Positions 52,711-62,651 of a stretch of 64,000 bases of DNA are shown in pieces. Position 1 is the stretch's first letter, and each line of letters begins with the position of its first letter. This DNA is from Mycobacterium sp. (lineage in GTDB: Bacteria > Actinomycetota > Actinomycetes > Mycobacteriales > Mycobacteriaceae): positions 1-64,000 of the forward strand of contig JARLGR010000127.1 of the NCBI GenBank assembly GCA_031292665.1. The letters run 5' to 3'. The position numbers and the translations under genes were made by a program. The notes under the pieces are model-generated. The model was not told where the DNA came from. It was given only the letters and a program-made list of their open reading frames with translations, and did no database searches.

Positions 52711-53940
52711 TCAGGTGCCCTGGCCGTCGCGGCCGCGCGCGCTGACATCGGGCAGGGGGTCATTGCCGTTGATGAGCCAATCACCGAGAATTCGCGCCCG
52801 ATACACCCGCGGGTTGTGAGATGCCAGCGTGCGGGCATTGCGCCAATGCCGGTCCAGTGATAGGTCCTCGGAAACTCCGGACGCGCCCAGCGCGTCGAAA
52901 ACCGTGGTGGTGGCCCGTAGGGCCGCATCGATGATCACCAGTTGCGCCTGTGTGACCGCGACTTGGGCGTCGATTAGGCGTTGCCGGCTGCCGTCACCGC
53001 AGAGTCGGCCGTTGACGATGTCGTCGAGGCTGCGGGCGGCCCTCTCCAGAGCGGCCTGCGCGCCAAACACATCGGCGGATACCTGCCCGATTACTTGCAG
53101 CAACTGAGGGTCTTGCGACGGCGTTTCGGCCAGTCCCTGTGGGTAGTTGCGGCCGCGTCGCTTAAGTGCCGCGCTGCCGTCGCGCAGGGTTGCCCGGGTG
53201 ATCCCGGTCAGCACCGATAGCAACGCGATTTGGTAGAAGTGCGGCTGATAGCTGAACCGTTCGGCAGCTGGAAACACGTCCCCGCGTTCGGCGCGTACCC
53301 GCTCGTAACGGGCTGATCCGCTGGCGGTGGCGCGCTGCCCGAATCCGTTCCAATCGTCGACAATCGTGACGCCCGGAGCGTCCGCACGGACCAGCGCCGT
53401 CCACAGTTCGCCGTCGTCACCCCGGCCGATCACGTCGAGCCAGTCGGCGTAAAGGCTTCCGGTGGCGTAATACTTCGACCCGGACACCACCCAGTGATCG
53501 TCTTCGGCAGAAACCGTGGTGGCCAGATTGGCCAACGTGACGCTGTTGGCTTCCGTCCAGCCGCCGCCGACGAACGCCCCCGCCAGGAACCGCTTGATCC
53601 ACCTGTCGTTGGTGTCCGACACCGGCGCGTTGAGCCGATCCTCCACGAATGCGAGATGGTTACGCCAGATGTGGGACACGTTGGCGTCGGCTTCACCCAG
53701 ATCGGCCAGCAGCGCGAAAGTCTGCTCCAGCGATGCCCCCAATCCGCCATACTCTTCGGGAATCCGCACGGTGCCCAAGCCCGCGTCATTGAGCCAGCGA
53801 ACCTGCTCGTGCGGAAACACGCGATACCGTTCGCGCTCCACGTTGCCGTCGGCAACGCGCTGGAAGAGGAGCCCGAACCGTGCTCGCAACGTGTCGGTGT
53901 TCGCCGTAGCAGGCCTCAGATAGGTTGCAGGAAAATTCAT
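52711..53940 (-). CDS. Acyl-CoA dehydrogenase-fold flavin monooxygenase (DszC/SfnB-like)
   Basis: A 409-residue protein with the acyl-CoA dehydrogenase fold of FMN/FAD monooxygenases such as DszC and SfnB. Blocks are VRIPEEYGGLGASLEQTFAL, NVSHIWRNHLAFVEDRLN, WTEANSVTLANLATTVSAED, VSGSKYYATGSLYADWLDVI and, at the end, ALGASGVSEDLSLDRHWRNA. It starts at ATG 53940, in a TAATG overlap with the stop of the upstream DszA/NtaA-like gene, so the two are coupled. It probably oxidises the sulfur atom or C-S bond of an organosulfur compound. Confidence 0.88.
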   Translation of the reverse strand: MNFPATYLRPATANTDTLRARFGLLFQRVADGNVERERYRVFPHEQVRWLNDAGLGTVRIPEEYGGLGASLEQTFALLADLGEADANVSHIWRNHLAFVEDRLNAPVSDTNDRWIKRFLAGAFVGGGWTEANSVTLANLATTVSAEDDHWVVSGSKYYATGSLYADWLDVIGRGDDGELWTALVRADAPGVTIVDDWNGFGQRATASGSARYERVRAERGDVFPAAERFSYQPHFYQIALLSVLTGITRATLRDGSAALKRRGRNYPQGLAETPSQDPQLLQVIGQVSADVFGAQAALERAARSLDDIVNGRLCGDGSRQRLIDAQVAVTQAQLVIIDAALRATTTVFDALGASGVSEDLSLDRHWRNARTLASHNPRVYRARILGDWLINGNDPLPDVSARGRDGQGT

Positions 53941-55247
53941 TACGCCTCGTAGCGGTTCGCCGGCGCCGCCAGTCCCAGGTGGCTACGCAGCGTGGCGCCG
54001 GTGTACTCATGCCGGAATAGCGCTCGTTTGCGCAGCAGGGGTACCACCTGTTCGATGAAACAGTCGTACTGCCCAGGCAGTCCCGAGTCGCCGAGCACGA
54101 AACCGTCGCATGCGCGGGTCGTGAACCAGTCCTCGATCTCGTCGGTGATCTGTTCCGGCGTGCCCGAAACGCTCGCGCCCCATCCATTTACCGTGCGGTA
54201 CAGAAATTCTCGGACAGTGGGGTGGCCGTCGGTGGCCAGCGCCCGGTAGCCGGCCAGTGCTGTCTGATGGGTTTGGGTGCTGTCGGGGAATGCCGAGGTG
54301 GGTACCGGGCCATCTAGGTCCGCGCCGGTAACGTCAACGTCGACCTCTAACAACCAGCCGGCCTGGTACTCGGGGCTGAAGTACTCATAAGCGCTGCGCT
54401 TGTTGGCCTCGACCTCTTCCTCGGTCGACCCGATGACGAACCGCAGTGACGGGGTGATAAGCGGCGGGGTGGAGCGGCCGATGTGGCGGGCCTCGTCGTT
54501 GATCTGCCGGTAGAACTCCTGCGCCCGCGCTCGCGTGCCCTGACCGGTAAAGATCACCTCGGCGTGGCGGGCGGCGAACCGCCGCCCGGTCGGGGAAGAT
54601 CCGGCCTGGAACAGCACAGGCCGGCCTTGCGGTGACCGAGCGGAACCGAGTGGCCCACGAACGTCGAAGTACCGGCCGTGATGATCGGCAACTCGAATCT
54701 TGGTGATATCATTGAAAATTCCGGCCTTGCGGTCCTCGATGATGGTGTCGTCGGCCCACCCGTCCCACAACTTCTTGACGACGTCGAGTGCTTCTTCAGC
54801 GATTTCGTAGCGCTCATCATGGTCCACGACCCCGCCGGCACTGAAGTTGTCGGCCGCCGCGCGTGCGAAGCTGGTGACCAGATTCCAGCCCACCCTTCCA
54901 GCGCTGAGGTGATCCAGTGACAGCAGTTGGCGGGCCAACTGAAACGGTGGGACCAGGGTCGCCGAGCCGGTGACTACCAGCCCGATCGCCTCGGTGACCG
55001 ACGACAGTGCCGCCGTCGCAGTCAGTGGCTCGAAGTCCTCCGTTGTTTTGTAGGCCCACGTCGCCGGGGGCCCGTAGTTCAATCCGTCGGCAAAAAACAA
55101 TGCGTCGAAGCCCCCGGCTTCCGCGCCCCGGGCCCGGGCGATCAGTTGCCGCCGAACGCCCCCGGGGCTGTTGTCGATATCCGGGTGACGCCACGGCCCG
55201 GCCGATCGGGTGTTCCCGTAGGCCAATAGGTGCAGTTCGCGCGGCAT
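53940..55247 (-). CDS. FMN-dependent monooxygenase, NtaA/SnaA/DszA family (LLM)
   Basis: A 435-residue luciferase-like monooxygenase. It has MPRELHLLAYGNTRSAGPWR, FDALFFADGLNYGPPATWAY, HLSAGRVGWNLVTSFARAAA, DERYEIAEEALDVVKKLWDG, GRPVLFQAGSSPTGRRFAAR and the late ASVSGTPEQITDEIEDWFTT. These are the DszA/NtaA/SnaA signature blocks. The start was placed at ATG 55247 because the upstream extension (to 55433) crosses the divergent gene. It is co-translated with the DszC-like gene. The family needs FMNH2 from a separate reductase. Confidence 0.9.
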   Translation of the reverse strand: MPRELHLLAYGNTRSAGPWRHPDIDNSPGGVRRQLIARARGAEAGGFDALFFADGLNYGPPATWAYKTTEDFEPLTATAALSSVTEAIGLVVTGSATLVPPFQLARQLLSLDHLSAGRVGWNLVTSFARAAADNFSAGGVVDHDERYEIAEEALDVVKKLWDGWADDTIIEDRKAGIFNDITKIRVADHHGRYFDVRGPLGSARSPQGRPVLFQAGSSPTGRRFAARHAEVIFTGQGTRARAQEFYRQINDEARHIGRSTPPLITPSLRFVIGSTEEEVEANKRSAYEYFSPEYQAGWLLEVDVDVTGADLDGPVPTSAFPDSTQTHQTALAGYRALATDGHPTVREFLYRTVNGWGASVSGTPEQITDEIEDWFTTRACDGFVLGDSGLPGQYDCFIEQVVPLLRKRALFRHEYTGATLRSHLGLAAPANRYEA

Positions 55248-55347
55248 GCCACGCAAAAATACTCTGCCCGGTCCTGTGTTGGGATGATTTAAATCCGTCC
55301 AGAACACAACTTGCACGGCACCCGTCGGGAACTTAGCGTCGTTGTAG

Positions 55348-56442
55348 ATGTCTCCGAGATTTTTCTGGTTCTTGCCCACCACCGGTGACAGCCGATCCAT
55401 CGTCGGTGGATCACACGCGTCGTCGAACCGCACACTTCCGAATGGGTATCGCCCGCCCAGCCGCCGCTACCTTGCCGAGGTGGCGCGCGCCGCCGACCGT
55501 CTCGGCTATGAGGGCGTGCTGACTCCGACCGGGACGTGGTGCGAGGATGCGTGGCTGACCTCGGCCGCCTTGTTGGCTGAAACCGAGAAGCTGAAGTTCC
55601 TGGTGGCATTCCGTCCCGGTCTCGTTCCGCCTACTTTGGCCGCGCAGCAGACCGCGACGTTGCAACGGTTTTCCGGAGGCAGGGTCTTGCTCAATGTCGT
55701 CAGTGGCGGCGACGACGCCGAGCAGCGCCGTTTCGGCGACTGGCTCAGCCACGATGAGCGCTACGCTCGAACCGCCGAGTTCCTGCAGATCGTGACATCG
55801 GTGTGGACCCGGGACTCGGTGGACTTCACCGGCAAGTATTACACCATCGCCGATGCCCGGGTATCGGCGCCACCGGATCCGTTGCCGGACATATATTTTG
55901 GCGGTTCTTCGGCGGCGGCGCTGCCAATCGCGGCCGAGTTCGCCGACGTCTACCTCACCTGGGGCGAGCCGCCGCAGGCGGCAGCCGCCAAGATCGACCG
56001 AGTGCGGGTGCAGGCTGCCGCACGTGGCCGCACCGTTCGGTTCGGCATTCGACTGCATACCATCAGCCGTGACACCTCGGCCGCGGCCTGGGCCGTCGCC
56101 AACGAGATGCTTGCCGAGCTTACAGAAGAGCAGATCGCCAAAGCCACCGCGCTGCATGCGAGTTCGGAGTCAGAGGGTCAGCGGCGGATGACCGCACTCC
56201 ACGGCGGGCAGGTCGACAAGCTGGAGATCTATCCGAATCTATGGGCCGGAGTGGGCCTGGTCCGCGGCGGCGCCGGCACCGCTCTGGTCGGTAGCCACCG
56301 GGAAGTCGCGGATCTGATCTCGGAATATCATTCGCTGGGCTTTGACGAGTTCATCCTCTCGGGCTACCCGCACCTGGAAGAGGCGTACTGGTTCGCCGAG
56401 GGAGTGCTGCCGCTGCTGGGCAAGACGGATTTGCAATCCTGA
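55348..56442 (+). CDS. Alkanesulfonate monooxygenase-like (SsuD family, LLM)
   Basis: A 364-residue FMNH2-dependent monooxygenase. It starts RFFWFLPTTGDSRSIVGG, which is the SsuD beginning, and contains RAADRLGYEGVLTPTGTWCE, RFSGGRVLLNVVSGGDDAEQ and GWD-like RRFGDWLSHDERYARTAEFL. The C-terminus has LVGSHREVADLISEYHSLGF. It liberates sulfite from alkanesulfonates. The start is ATG 55348; the gap to the divergent gene at 55247 is about 100 bp. It begins the plus-strand arm of the organosulfur cluster. Confidence 0.9.
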   Translation: MSPRFFWFLPTTGDSRSIVGGSHASSNRTLPNGYRPPSRRYLAEVARAADRLGYEGVLTPTGTWCEDAWLTSAALLAETEKLKFLVAFRPGLVPPTLAAQQTATLQRFSGGRVLLNVVSGGDDAEQRRFGDWLSHDERYARTAEFLQIVTSVWTRDSVDFTGKYYTIADARVSAPPDPLPDIYFGGSSAAALPIAAEFADVYLTWGEPPQAAAAKIDRVRVQAAARGRTVRFGIRLHTISRDTSAAAWAVANEMLAELTEEQIAKATALHASSESEGQRRMTALHGGQVDKLEIYPNLWAGVGLVRGGAGTALVGSHREVADLISEYHSLGFDEFILSGYPHLEEAYWFAEGVLPLLGKTDLQS

Positions 56443-56741
56443 TGATTTCAGCAGGGCCGCCGGGAATCGGGCGGTGGGAACGCCTACGCTGTGACGCGCT
56501 TCGGCGCTACCTGATTCGCGCGGCTAAACTGCGGTATCGCATCGCAGGTGCGGTAGGGCGGGAGACGACAGTGTACTCAGCAGAGTCTCGATACCGCGGT
56601 GCGTGTTGTCAGCCGCCGACGCGCCACGCGGGTGCGGCGACGGGCCCGGAATCGATCGGCGATTCCTTTCGTTGAAAACACTCGGCACCTTGTTGTTGCC
56701 GGGTCGATTTCTTGGACGAACCCGTTAGGAAGGCAGAGTTC
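56443..56741. other. Intergenic region between SsuD-like and LLM genes
   Basis: A 299-bp gap that is not a convincing gene. The open frames lack ribosome sites and product resemblance. An AGGAAGG at 56727-56733 serves the downstream ATG 56742. The size would allow an independent promoter for the downstream genes. Confidence 0.35.
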
Positions 56742-57947
56742 ATGCCCGCTTCGTCGAGCCCCCTGCACCTCGCCGTGGCTTTGGATGGTGCCGGATGGCA
56801 CCCGGCCGCCTGGCGTGAAGCCGACGCGCGACCCGCTGATCTGTTCAGCGTCGGCTACTGGGCTGATCTGATCACCGAAGCCGAACGTGGAGCGTTGGAC
56901 TTCGTGACGATCGAGGATTCGCTGGCGATGCAATCCGACGACCCCTTCGAACCCGACGACCGGATCGATCGTGTGCGTGGCCGATTGGATGCGGTGCTCA
57001 TCGCCGCCCGGATCGCGCCGCGCACCAACGGTATTGGATTTATTCCCACAGCAACGATCACCCACACCGAGCCATTCCATGTGTCCAAGTCGATCGCCAC
57101 GCTGGACTATGTCAGCACCGGACGAGCCGGGGTCCGCGTTCAGGTCTCGCCACGCCCCGACGTGGCAGCCCACTTCGGGCGCCGCACTCTGGCGCGCCTG
57201 TCGGTCGACACCATCAACGATCCGGTCAGCCAGCAACACCTCAGCGAATATTTCGCCGAGGCCGTGGATTACGTTGAGGTGTTGCGCCGCTTGTGGGACA
57301 GCTGGGAGGACGGCGCCGAAATCCGCGATATCACCACCGGACGCTTCATCGACCGGCGCAAGTTGCACTACATCGATTTCGAGGGCCGCTGGTTTTCGGT
57401 CAAAGGACCCTCGATTACGCCCCGTCCACCGCAGGGCCAGCCGATCGTCGCCGCGCTGGGCCATGGCGGTGTGTCGTATCGGCTGATCGCCGGCAGCGCC
57501 GATGTTGGATTCGTCACCCCGCATGACGCCGCACAGGCAGCCGACATCGCCGTGGAGATCGGGGCGCTGCATCGTGCCGCCGGGCGGAGCCAGGACACGC
57601 TGCGCATCTTCGGTGACCTGGTGGTGTTCCTCGACCACACGACAGAGGCGGCACGAGCGCGGCGACACCGGCTCGATGATCGCGCCGGGGCCGAATACCA
57701 CAGCGACGCCGACATTTTCGTCGGCACGCCCGCACGGCTGGCCGATGTGCTGCAGGAGTGGCACGCCGCCGGACTATCGGGATTTCGGCTGCGGCCCGGC
57801 GCGCTGCCCCATGACCTCGCGCAGATCACCGAGGGCCTTGTCCCCGAGCTGCGCCGCCGGGGGCTGTTCCGCACCACTTACGAGGGGCAAACGCTTCGCG
57901 GCTTGCTCGGATTGCCCCGTCCCGCCAACCGCTATGCAATCGTCTGA
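56742..57947 (+). CDS. LLM-class (luciferase-like) FMN monooxygenase
   Basis: A 401-residue luciferase-family monooxygenase. Marks are LHLAVALDGAGWHPAAWRE, DLITEAERGALDFVTIEDSL, LDYVSTGRAGVRVQVSPRPD, LRRLWDSWEDGAEIRDITTG and GQPIVAALGHGGVSYRLIAG. The start is ATG 56742 with AGGAAGG before it. It is the second gene of the plus-strand arm, 26 bp from the next. It resembles, but is distinct from, the DszA-like protein after it. Confidence 0.9.
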   Translation: MPASSSPLHLAVALDGAGWHPAAWREADARPADLFSVGYWADLITEAERGALDFVTIEDSLAMQSDDPFEPDDRIDRVRGRLDAVLIAARIAPRTNGIGFIPTATITHTEPFHVSKSIATLDYVSTGRAGVRVQVSPRPDVAAHFGRRTLARLSVDTINDPVSQQHLSEYFAEAVDYVEVLRRLWDSWEDGAEIRDITTGRFIDRRKLHYIDFEGRWFSVKGPSITPRPPQGQPIVAALGHGGVSYRLIAGSADVGFVTPHDAAQAADIAVEIGALHRAAGRSQDTLRIFGDLVVFLDHTTEAARARRHRLDDRAGAEYHSDADIFVGTPARLADVLQEWHAAGLSGFRLRPGALPHDLAQITEGLVPELRRRGLFRTTYEGQTLRGLLGLPRPANRYAIV

Positions 57948-57973
57948 ACTACCCGATATCGAGGATCGCTGAG

Positions 57974-59368
57974 ATGAGTAAGCCGACAAAGCAAATCCAC
58001 TTGGCCGCGCACTTTCCGGGCGTCAACAACACCACGGTGTGGAGCGACCCCGCGGCCGGCAGCCACATCGAGTTCAGCTCGTTTGCGCAATTTGCGCAGA
58101 CGGCCGAGCGGGGCAAGTTCGACTTTCTGTTCCTGGCCGAAGGGCTGCGGCTGCGCGAACAGAACGGGCAGATCTACGACCTCGATGTGGTCGGCCGTCC
58201 CGATACCTTCACCGTGCTGGCCGCACTGGCGGCAGTCACGGAGCGACTCGGCCTGACCGGCACGATCAACTCAACCTTCAACGAGCCCTACGAGGTCGCC
58301 CGGCAGTTCGCCTCACTAGACCATCTCTCCGGTGGCCGTGCCGCCTGGAATGTCGTTACTTCCTGGGATGCGTTCACCGGCGAGAACTTTCGCCGCGGCG
58401 GATTCCTGCCGGAAGACCAGCGCTACGAGCGGGCGAAGACGTTCCTGCGGGCCACGCTGGAGCTCTTCGATTCCTGGCGCGGCGACGAGATCGTGGCAGA
58501 CAAGGGGAGCGGCGTCTTCCTGTCCGATCCGAACGCCGGCGCGTTCAGTCACCAGGATGCGCATTTCGACATCCACGGTCGATTCAATGTTCCGAGGAGC
58601 CCGCAGGGTCGGCCGGTGATCTTCCAGGCCGGTGATTCGGACGAGGGCCGAGACTTCGCCGCCTCCGCTGCGGACGCAATCTTCTCTCGGCACAGCACCT
58701 TGGACGCCGGGCAGGCGTTCTACGCCGACGTCAAGGACCGGCTCGCCCGTTACGGGCGCCACCGAGACGAATTGCTCATCCTGCCGGCGGCGACATTCGT
58801 CATCGGCGACACCGACGCCGAGGCTGCCGAAATCGCTTACGACGTACGGCTCGCGCAGGTGTCCCCCCAAACAGCGATCAAGTTCCTCGAACAACTCTGG
58901 AATCGGGACCTATCCGATCACGACCCGGACGGGCCGCTGCCCAGCGAGGACCCGGTCGTGGGGGAGAACACCGTTTCACGCGGCCGGGCCAGCGTCCGGA
59001 TGTTCCGGGACCCGATCGCGATCGCCAACGACTGGCGTGCCAAGGCAGAGGCGGAGAACCTGACCACTCGAGAACTGATCGTCGAAGTCACCGGACGCCA
59101 ATCGTTCATCGGAGCACCGCAGACCGTCGCCGCCGCCATCAACGACTTCGTGCAGGCCGACGCCAGCGACGGATTTATCCTGGTGCCCCACATCACACCC
59201 GGCGGTCTGGATCCATTCGTCGATCGGGTTGTGCCGCTGCTGCAGGAGCGCGGAGTGTTCCGCGCCGACTACGAGGGCACAACGCTGCGCGAGCATCTGG
59301 GGCTGGCGCTCCTGCCGAGACCACGGCGACCGGCCGTCCGGGACGCCTCCACCGGGGTGGCTTCGTAA
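57974..59368 (+). CDS. FMN-dependent monooxygenase, DszA/NtaA/SnaA family (LLM)
   Basis: A 464-residue LLM monooxygenase of the DszA/NtaA/SnaA group. It has IHLAAHFPGVNNTTVWSDPA, FDFLFLAEGLRLREQNGQIY, LDHLSGGRAAWNVVTSWDAF, FRRGGFLPEDQRYERAKTFL, GRPVIFQAGDSDEGRDFAAS and TVAAAINDFVQADASDGFIL. The ATG at 57974 closely follows the previous gene. Related enzymes release sulfite from dibenzothiophene sulfone or cleave nitrilotriacetate. The C-terminus is longer than the minus-arm homologue (53940-55247). Confidence 0.9.
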   Translation: MSKPTKQIHLAAHFPGVNNTTVWSDPAAGSHIEFSSFAQFAQTAERGKFDFLFLAEGLRLREQNGQIYDLDVVGRPDTFTVLAALAAVTERLGLTGTINSTFNEPYEVARQFASLDHLSGGRAAWNVVTSWDAFTGENFRRGGFLPEDQRYERAKTFLRATLELFDSWRGDEIVADKGSGVFLSDPNAGAFSHQDAHFDIHGRFNVPRSPQGRPVIFQAGDSDEGRDFAASAADAIFSRHSTLDAGQAFYADVKDRLARYGRHRDELLILPAATFVIGDTDAEAAEIAYDVRLAQVSPQTAIKFLEQLWNRDLSDHDPDGPLPSEDPVVGENTVSRGRASVRMFRDPIAIANDWRAKAEAENLTTRELIVEVTGRQSFIGAPQTVAAAINDFVQADASDGFILVPHITPGGLDPFVDRVVPLLQERGVFRADYEGTTLREHLGLALLPRPRRPAVRDASTGVAS

Positions 59369-59373
59369 GGCAT

Positions 59374-60504
59374 ATGACGACTCCGTTGACGGTGCTCGAC
59401 CTGGTTCCGATCTCGTCGGGCTCGACTGCGACGCAAGCCCTGCGCAACAGCATCGACCTCGCCCGGCAGGTCGAGGCCCTCGGCTACACGCGCTATTGGT
59501 TCGCCGAACATCACCTCAATCCCGGGGTCGCCGGCACCTCGCCCGCCGTGCTGCTCGCTCTGACTGCCGCGCACACTTCGAGGATCCGGCTCGGTTCGGG
59601 TGCGGTGCAGATGGGGCACCGCACCGCATTGTCGACGGTGGAGGAGTTCGGCCTGCTCGATGCGCTGTATCCCGGCCGATTCGACCTCGGCTTGGGGCGT
59701 TCCGGCGGCAAACCGCGTGAGTCGACATCGTCGGTGCTGTCCGCTTCGGCATCGCGGGAATTGGTCGGTGGGCGCATGCCGAACGGATTGCTGATCCCGG
59801 CGAAGTTCGATCCCACGCCGCTCCTGAAATCACCGCGGTTCGCGCTACACAAAGCATTACTGCAGCTGCCGGGAGCGGAATCGCAGAATTACACCGAGCA
59901 GGTCGACGACATCCTCGCACTGATCGCCGGCACCTATCGTTCCGATGACGGCGAAGAGGCCCATGTCGTTCCCGGGAGAGGCGCTGAGCTGCAGATCTGG
60001 ATTCTCGGCAGCAGCGGCGGGGAGAGTGCCACCGTCGCGGGCAGCAGGGGTTTGCGGTTCGCCGCCAACTACCACGTCGCGCCGGCGGCGGTCCTGGAGG
60101 CGACCGATGCATACCGGGCAGCGTTTCGACCGTCAGCCGAGTTGGACCGCCCGCACGTCTCCGTTTCTGCCGACGTTGTCGTCGCCGAGGATGAGACCAC
60201 CGCTCGTGACCTGGCTACGGGTTACGGGTTGTGGGTGCGCAGCATCCGCACCGGTGAAGGTGCGATCCCGTTTCCCACCCCGGAGGAAGCCCGCGCCCAC
60301 ACCTGGACCGATGCCGACCGCGACCTTGTCGAGGATCGGGTCGAGACCCAGTTCGTCGGATCCCCAGCGCAGGTAGCCGACCAGCTGGAGCGGTTGCGCG
60401 ACGCCACCGAGGCCGACGAGCTGATCATTACGACGGTCACCCACGACCATCAGGACCGGGTGCGCTCCTACCAGCTGCTTGCCGAGGAATGGGCCCGCCG
60501 ATGA
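59374..60504 (+). CDS. LLM-class flavin/F420-dependent oxidoreductase
   Basis: A 376-residue luciferase-like protein of the shorter MsnO8/alkanal monooxygenase-like type: VLDLVPISSGSTATQALRNS, YTRYWFAEHHLNPGVAGTSP, LLDALYPGRFDLGLGRSGGK. It is 5 bp after the previous stop, so the same operon. Its own stop overlaps the ATG of the hydrolase (ATGA at 60501-60504). Substrate unknown; it fits an oxygenase chain for organosulfur or ester compounds. Confidence 0.9.
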   Translation: MTTPLTVLDLVPISSGSTATQALRNSIDLARQVEALGYTRYWFAEHHLNPGVAGTSPAVLLALTAAHTSRIRLGSGAVQMGHRTALSTVEEFGLLDALYPGRFDLGLGRSGGKPRESTSSVLSASASRELVGGRMPNGLLIPAKFDPTPLLKSPRFALHKALLQLPGAESQNYTEQVDDILALIAGTYRSDDGEEAHVVPGRGAELQIWILGSSGGESATVAGSRGLRFAANYHVAPAAVLEATDAYRAAFRPSAELDRPHVSVSADVVVAEDETTARDLATGYGLWVRSIRTGEGAIPFPTPEEARAHTWTDADRDLVEDRVETQFVGSPAQVADQLERLRDATEADELIITTVTHDHQDRVRSYQLLAEEWARR

Positions 60505-61364
60505 GCGGCGCTCCTCGGGCACAGGAGTGGATCGGGCAGTGCGAGACGTTGATCAGCCGCCGCGGACATCGCATCGCCTTCCGGCGGCGCGGGCGGGGCC
60601 CCACAGTGCTTTTGCTGCACGGGTTTCCCACCTGGTCTTACGACTACGCCGAAGTCGCCGACGACCTTGCCCGGGACCACGACGTAATCACGCTGGACTT
60701 CCTGGGTTACGGAGCTTCGGACAAGCCAAATCCCTACGAGTATTCCGTTGCCGAATCAGCCGATGTCGTCGAGGATCTGGCGGCCCACCTGCACTTGGAT
60801 TCAGTGCGCTTGGTCGCACATGACTACGGCGGCATCGTTGGCCAGGAGCTCATCGACCGAGCATTGGCCGGCGGGCTCGGGTTCACCATTGCCGGCCTTG
60901 TCGCGTTGAACTTCGGCGTCGTCTTCAACGCCTACCGGCCGACGCGGCTGCAGAAGCTGCTGATTCTGCCGGTCATTGGAAAGCTGCTGGCCGGCCGCAT
61001 CACCGCAAGACGCTTCCGCTCCGCACTGGACGCGGTCCGCGGGTCAAAGCTCACCGATGCCGAGTTCGACAATCTCTGGCACGGCGTCTCGCTGCACGGC
61101 GGCCACAAGCTGGCGCATCTGCACATCCGCTACAACGCCGAGCGCGCCGCTCATCACCGCCGGTGGGAGAGGGCCCTGACCGACTGGGACGGTCCCCTGC
61201 GCCTCGTGTGGGGGCTCGATGATCCAGTGTCGGGACGCCACGTGCTCGAGAAGGCGATCACGGTCCTGCCGCACGCCGAGGTGAGCGAACTTCCCGGCAT
61301 CGGTCATTACCCGCAATCCGAAGCGCCACAGGCTGTCGCGGCGGCGGTGCGGGCGCTTTCGTGA
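60501..61364 (+). CDS. Alpha/beta hydrolase (epoxide hydrolase/haloalkane dehalogenase-like)
   Basis: A 287-residue alpha/beta hydrolase. The oxyanion HGFPTWSYDY motif is at 40-49. The nucleophile elbow VAHDYGGIVG has Asp108 instead of Ser, which is typical of epoxide hydrolases and dehalogenases. The catalytic His is expected at 269 in GIGHYPQS, and an acidic residue in WGLDDPVSGRH. The start is ATG 60501, coupled to the LLM gene. It may open an epoxide or dehalogenate an intermediate generated by the monooxygenases. Confidence 0.88.
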   Translation: MSGAPRAQEWIGQCETLISRRGHRIAFRRRGRGPTVLLLHGFPTWSYDYAEVADDLARDHDVITLDFLGYGASDKPNPYEYSVAESADVVEDLAAHLHLDSVRLVAHDYGGIVGQELIDRALAGGLGFTIAGLVALNFGVVFNAYRPTRLQKLLILPVIGKLLAGRITARRFRSALDAVRGSKLTDAEFDNLWHGVSLHGGHKLAHLHIRYNAERAAHHRRWERALTDWDGPLRLVWGLDDPVSGRHVLEKAITVLPHAEVSELPGIGHYPQSEAPQAVAAAVRALS

Positions 61365-61412
61365 CGATGCCTCGACGAACGGAATTGATCTGTGTCTGCT
61401 CGCCCGAGGTCT

Positions 61413-62624
61413 CTAACGGATGGGCAGGCCGGTCAGCGCCCGCGAGATCACCAGGCGCTGGATCTCGCTGGTTCCCTCGAAGATGGTGAAGACCTTGGCG
61501 TCGCGGTGCATCCGCTCCACCGGGTAGTCGCGGGTGTATCCGTTGCCGCCCAGGATCTGGATGGCCTCGTCGGTGACGTAGACGGCGGTTTCGCTGGCCA
61601 CCAGCTTGGCCATCGAGCCCTCCGCCGAATCGAAGTTGTGGTTGTTGCGCGCCATCCAGCCGGCCCGCCACACCAGCAGGCGAGCCGCATCGATCCGGCT
61701 CTTCATGTCGGCCAGCTTGAACGCCACCGCCTGGAACTCGCCGATCTTGCGGCCGAATTGCTCGCGCTGGCAGGCGTATTCGAGGGCATACTCATAGGCG
61801 GCCCGTGCCACGCCGACGGCCATCGCGCCGACGGTGGGCCTGGTGCGTTCGAACGTCCTCATCGCCGCCTGTCCGCCGGCGGAGGCGCCCGACTTGACGC
61901 GGGCGATGCGCGCCTCGAACTTCTCCCGGCCACCGAGGATCGCGTCCTCGGGCAGGCGTACGTTGTCGAGCACCACCTCGGCGGTGTGCGACGCACGGAT
62001 CCCGTGCTTCTTGAATTTCTGGCCTTGCGAAAGCCCTTTGGTGGCCGGTGGGATGACGAACGTGGCCTGCCCGCGGGTGCCGAACTCTGGGTAAACAGAT
62101 GCCACCACGATGTGCACGTTGGCGATACCGCCGTTGGTTGCCCAGGTCTTGGTGCCATTGAGAACCCACTCACCGGCGGCCTCGTCGTACCGGGCGCGGG
62201 TGCGGATGGCGCCGACGTCAGAACCCGCGTCGGGCTCCGACGAGCAGAACGCGCCGAGCTTGGGGTCGCCGGGCGTACCAAACATCTCGGGCAGCCAGCG
62301 CCCCAGCTGTTCGGGAGTTCCGTTGCCCGCCAACGCCGCTGCCGCCAGCCCGGTGCCCATGATGGACAGTGCGATGCCGGCGTCGCCCCAGAACATCTCC
62401 TCGAAGGCGGTGATAATGCCGAGACCCGTCGGCTCGGCCGCCTGCTGCCCGAAGAAATCGGGGGAGTAAAGCCCCACCTTTGCGGCCTCCTGGATCACGG
62501 GCCACGGGGTTTCCTCGCGCTCGTCCCATTCGGCGGCTGCGGGGCGAATGACCTCGGATGCGAACTGGTGCACCCAGTCGCGCACCTCGATCACGTCTTC
62601 GCTGAGTTGCAGTGAAAAAGTCAC
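61413..62624 (-). CDS. Acyl-CoA dehydrogenase (FadE family)
   Basis: A 403-residue acyl-CoA dehydrogenase. It has [40 protein letters not shown] (FAD/substrate loop), [40 protein letters not shown] and the end [20 protein letters not shown], where the Glu in EGTSE is the typical catalytic base. The start is ATG 62624. It is 27 bp downstream of the TetR gene on the same strand. It oxidises an acyl-CoA at the 2,3 position with FAD. It converges on the hydrolase (48 bp gap). Confidence 0.93.
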   Translation of the reverse strand: MTFSLQLSEDVIEVRDWVHQFASEVIRPAAAEWDEREETPWPVIQEAAKVGLYSPDFFGQQAAEPTGLGIITAFEEMFWGDAGIALSIMGTGLAAAALAGNGTPEQLGRWLPEMFGTPGDPKLGAFCSSEPDAGSDVGAIRTRARYDEAAGEWVLNGTKTWATNGGIANVHIVVASVYPEFGTRGQATFVIPPATKGLSQGQKFKKHGIRASHTAEVVLDNVRLPEDAILGGREKFEARIARVKSGASAGGQAAMRTFERTRPTVGAMAVGVARAAYEYALEYACQREQFGRKIGEFQAVAFKLADMKSRIDAARLLVWRAGWMARNNHNFDSAEGSMAKLVASETAVYVTDEAIQILGGNGYTRDYPVERMHRDAKVFTIFEGTSEIQRLVISRALTGLPIR

Positions 62625-62651
62625 GGTTTCTCCCCTGGAATATCTTGATGT

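Noticed and set aside
56442-56675. 77-residue frame after the SsuD-like gene
   Set aside because: No ribosome site, low coding character and no resemblance; the region is treated as intergenic.
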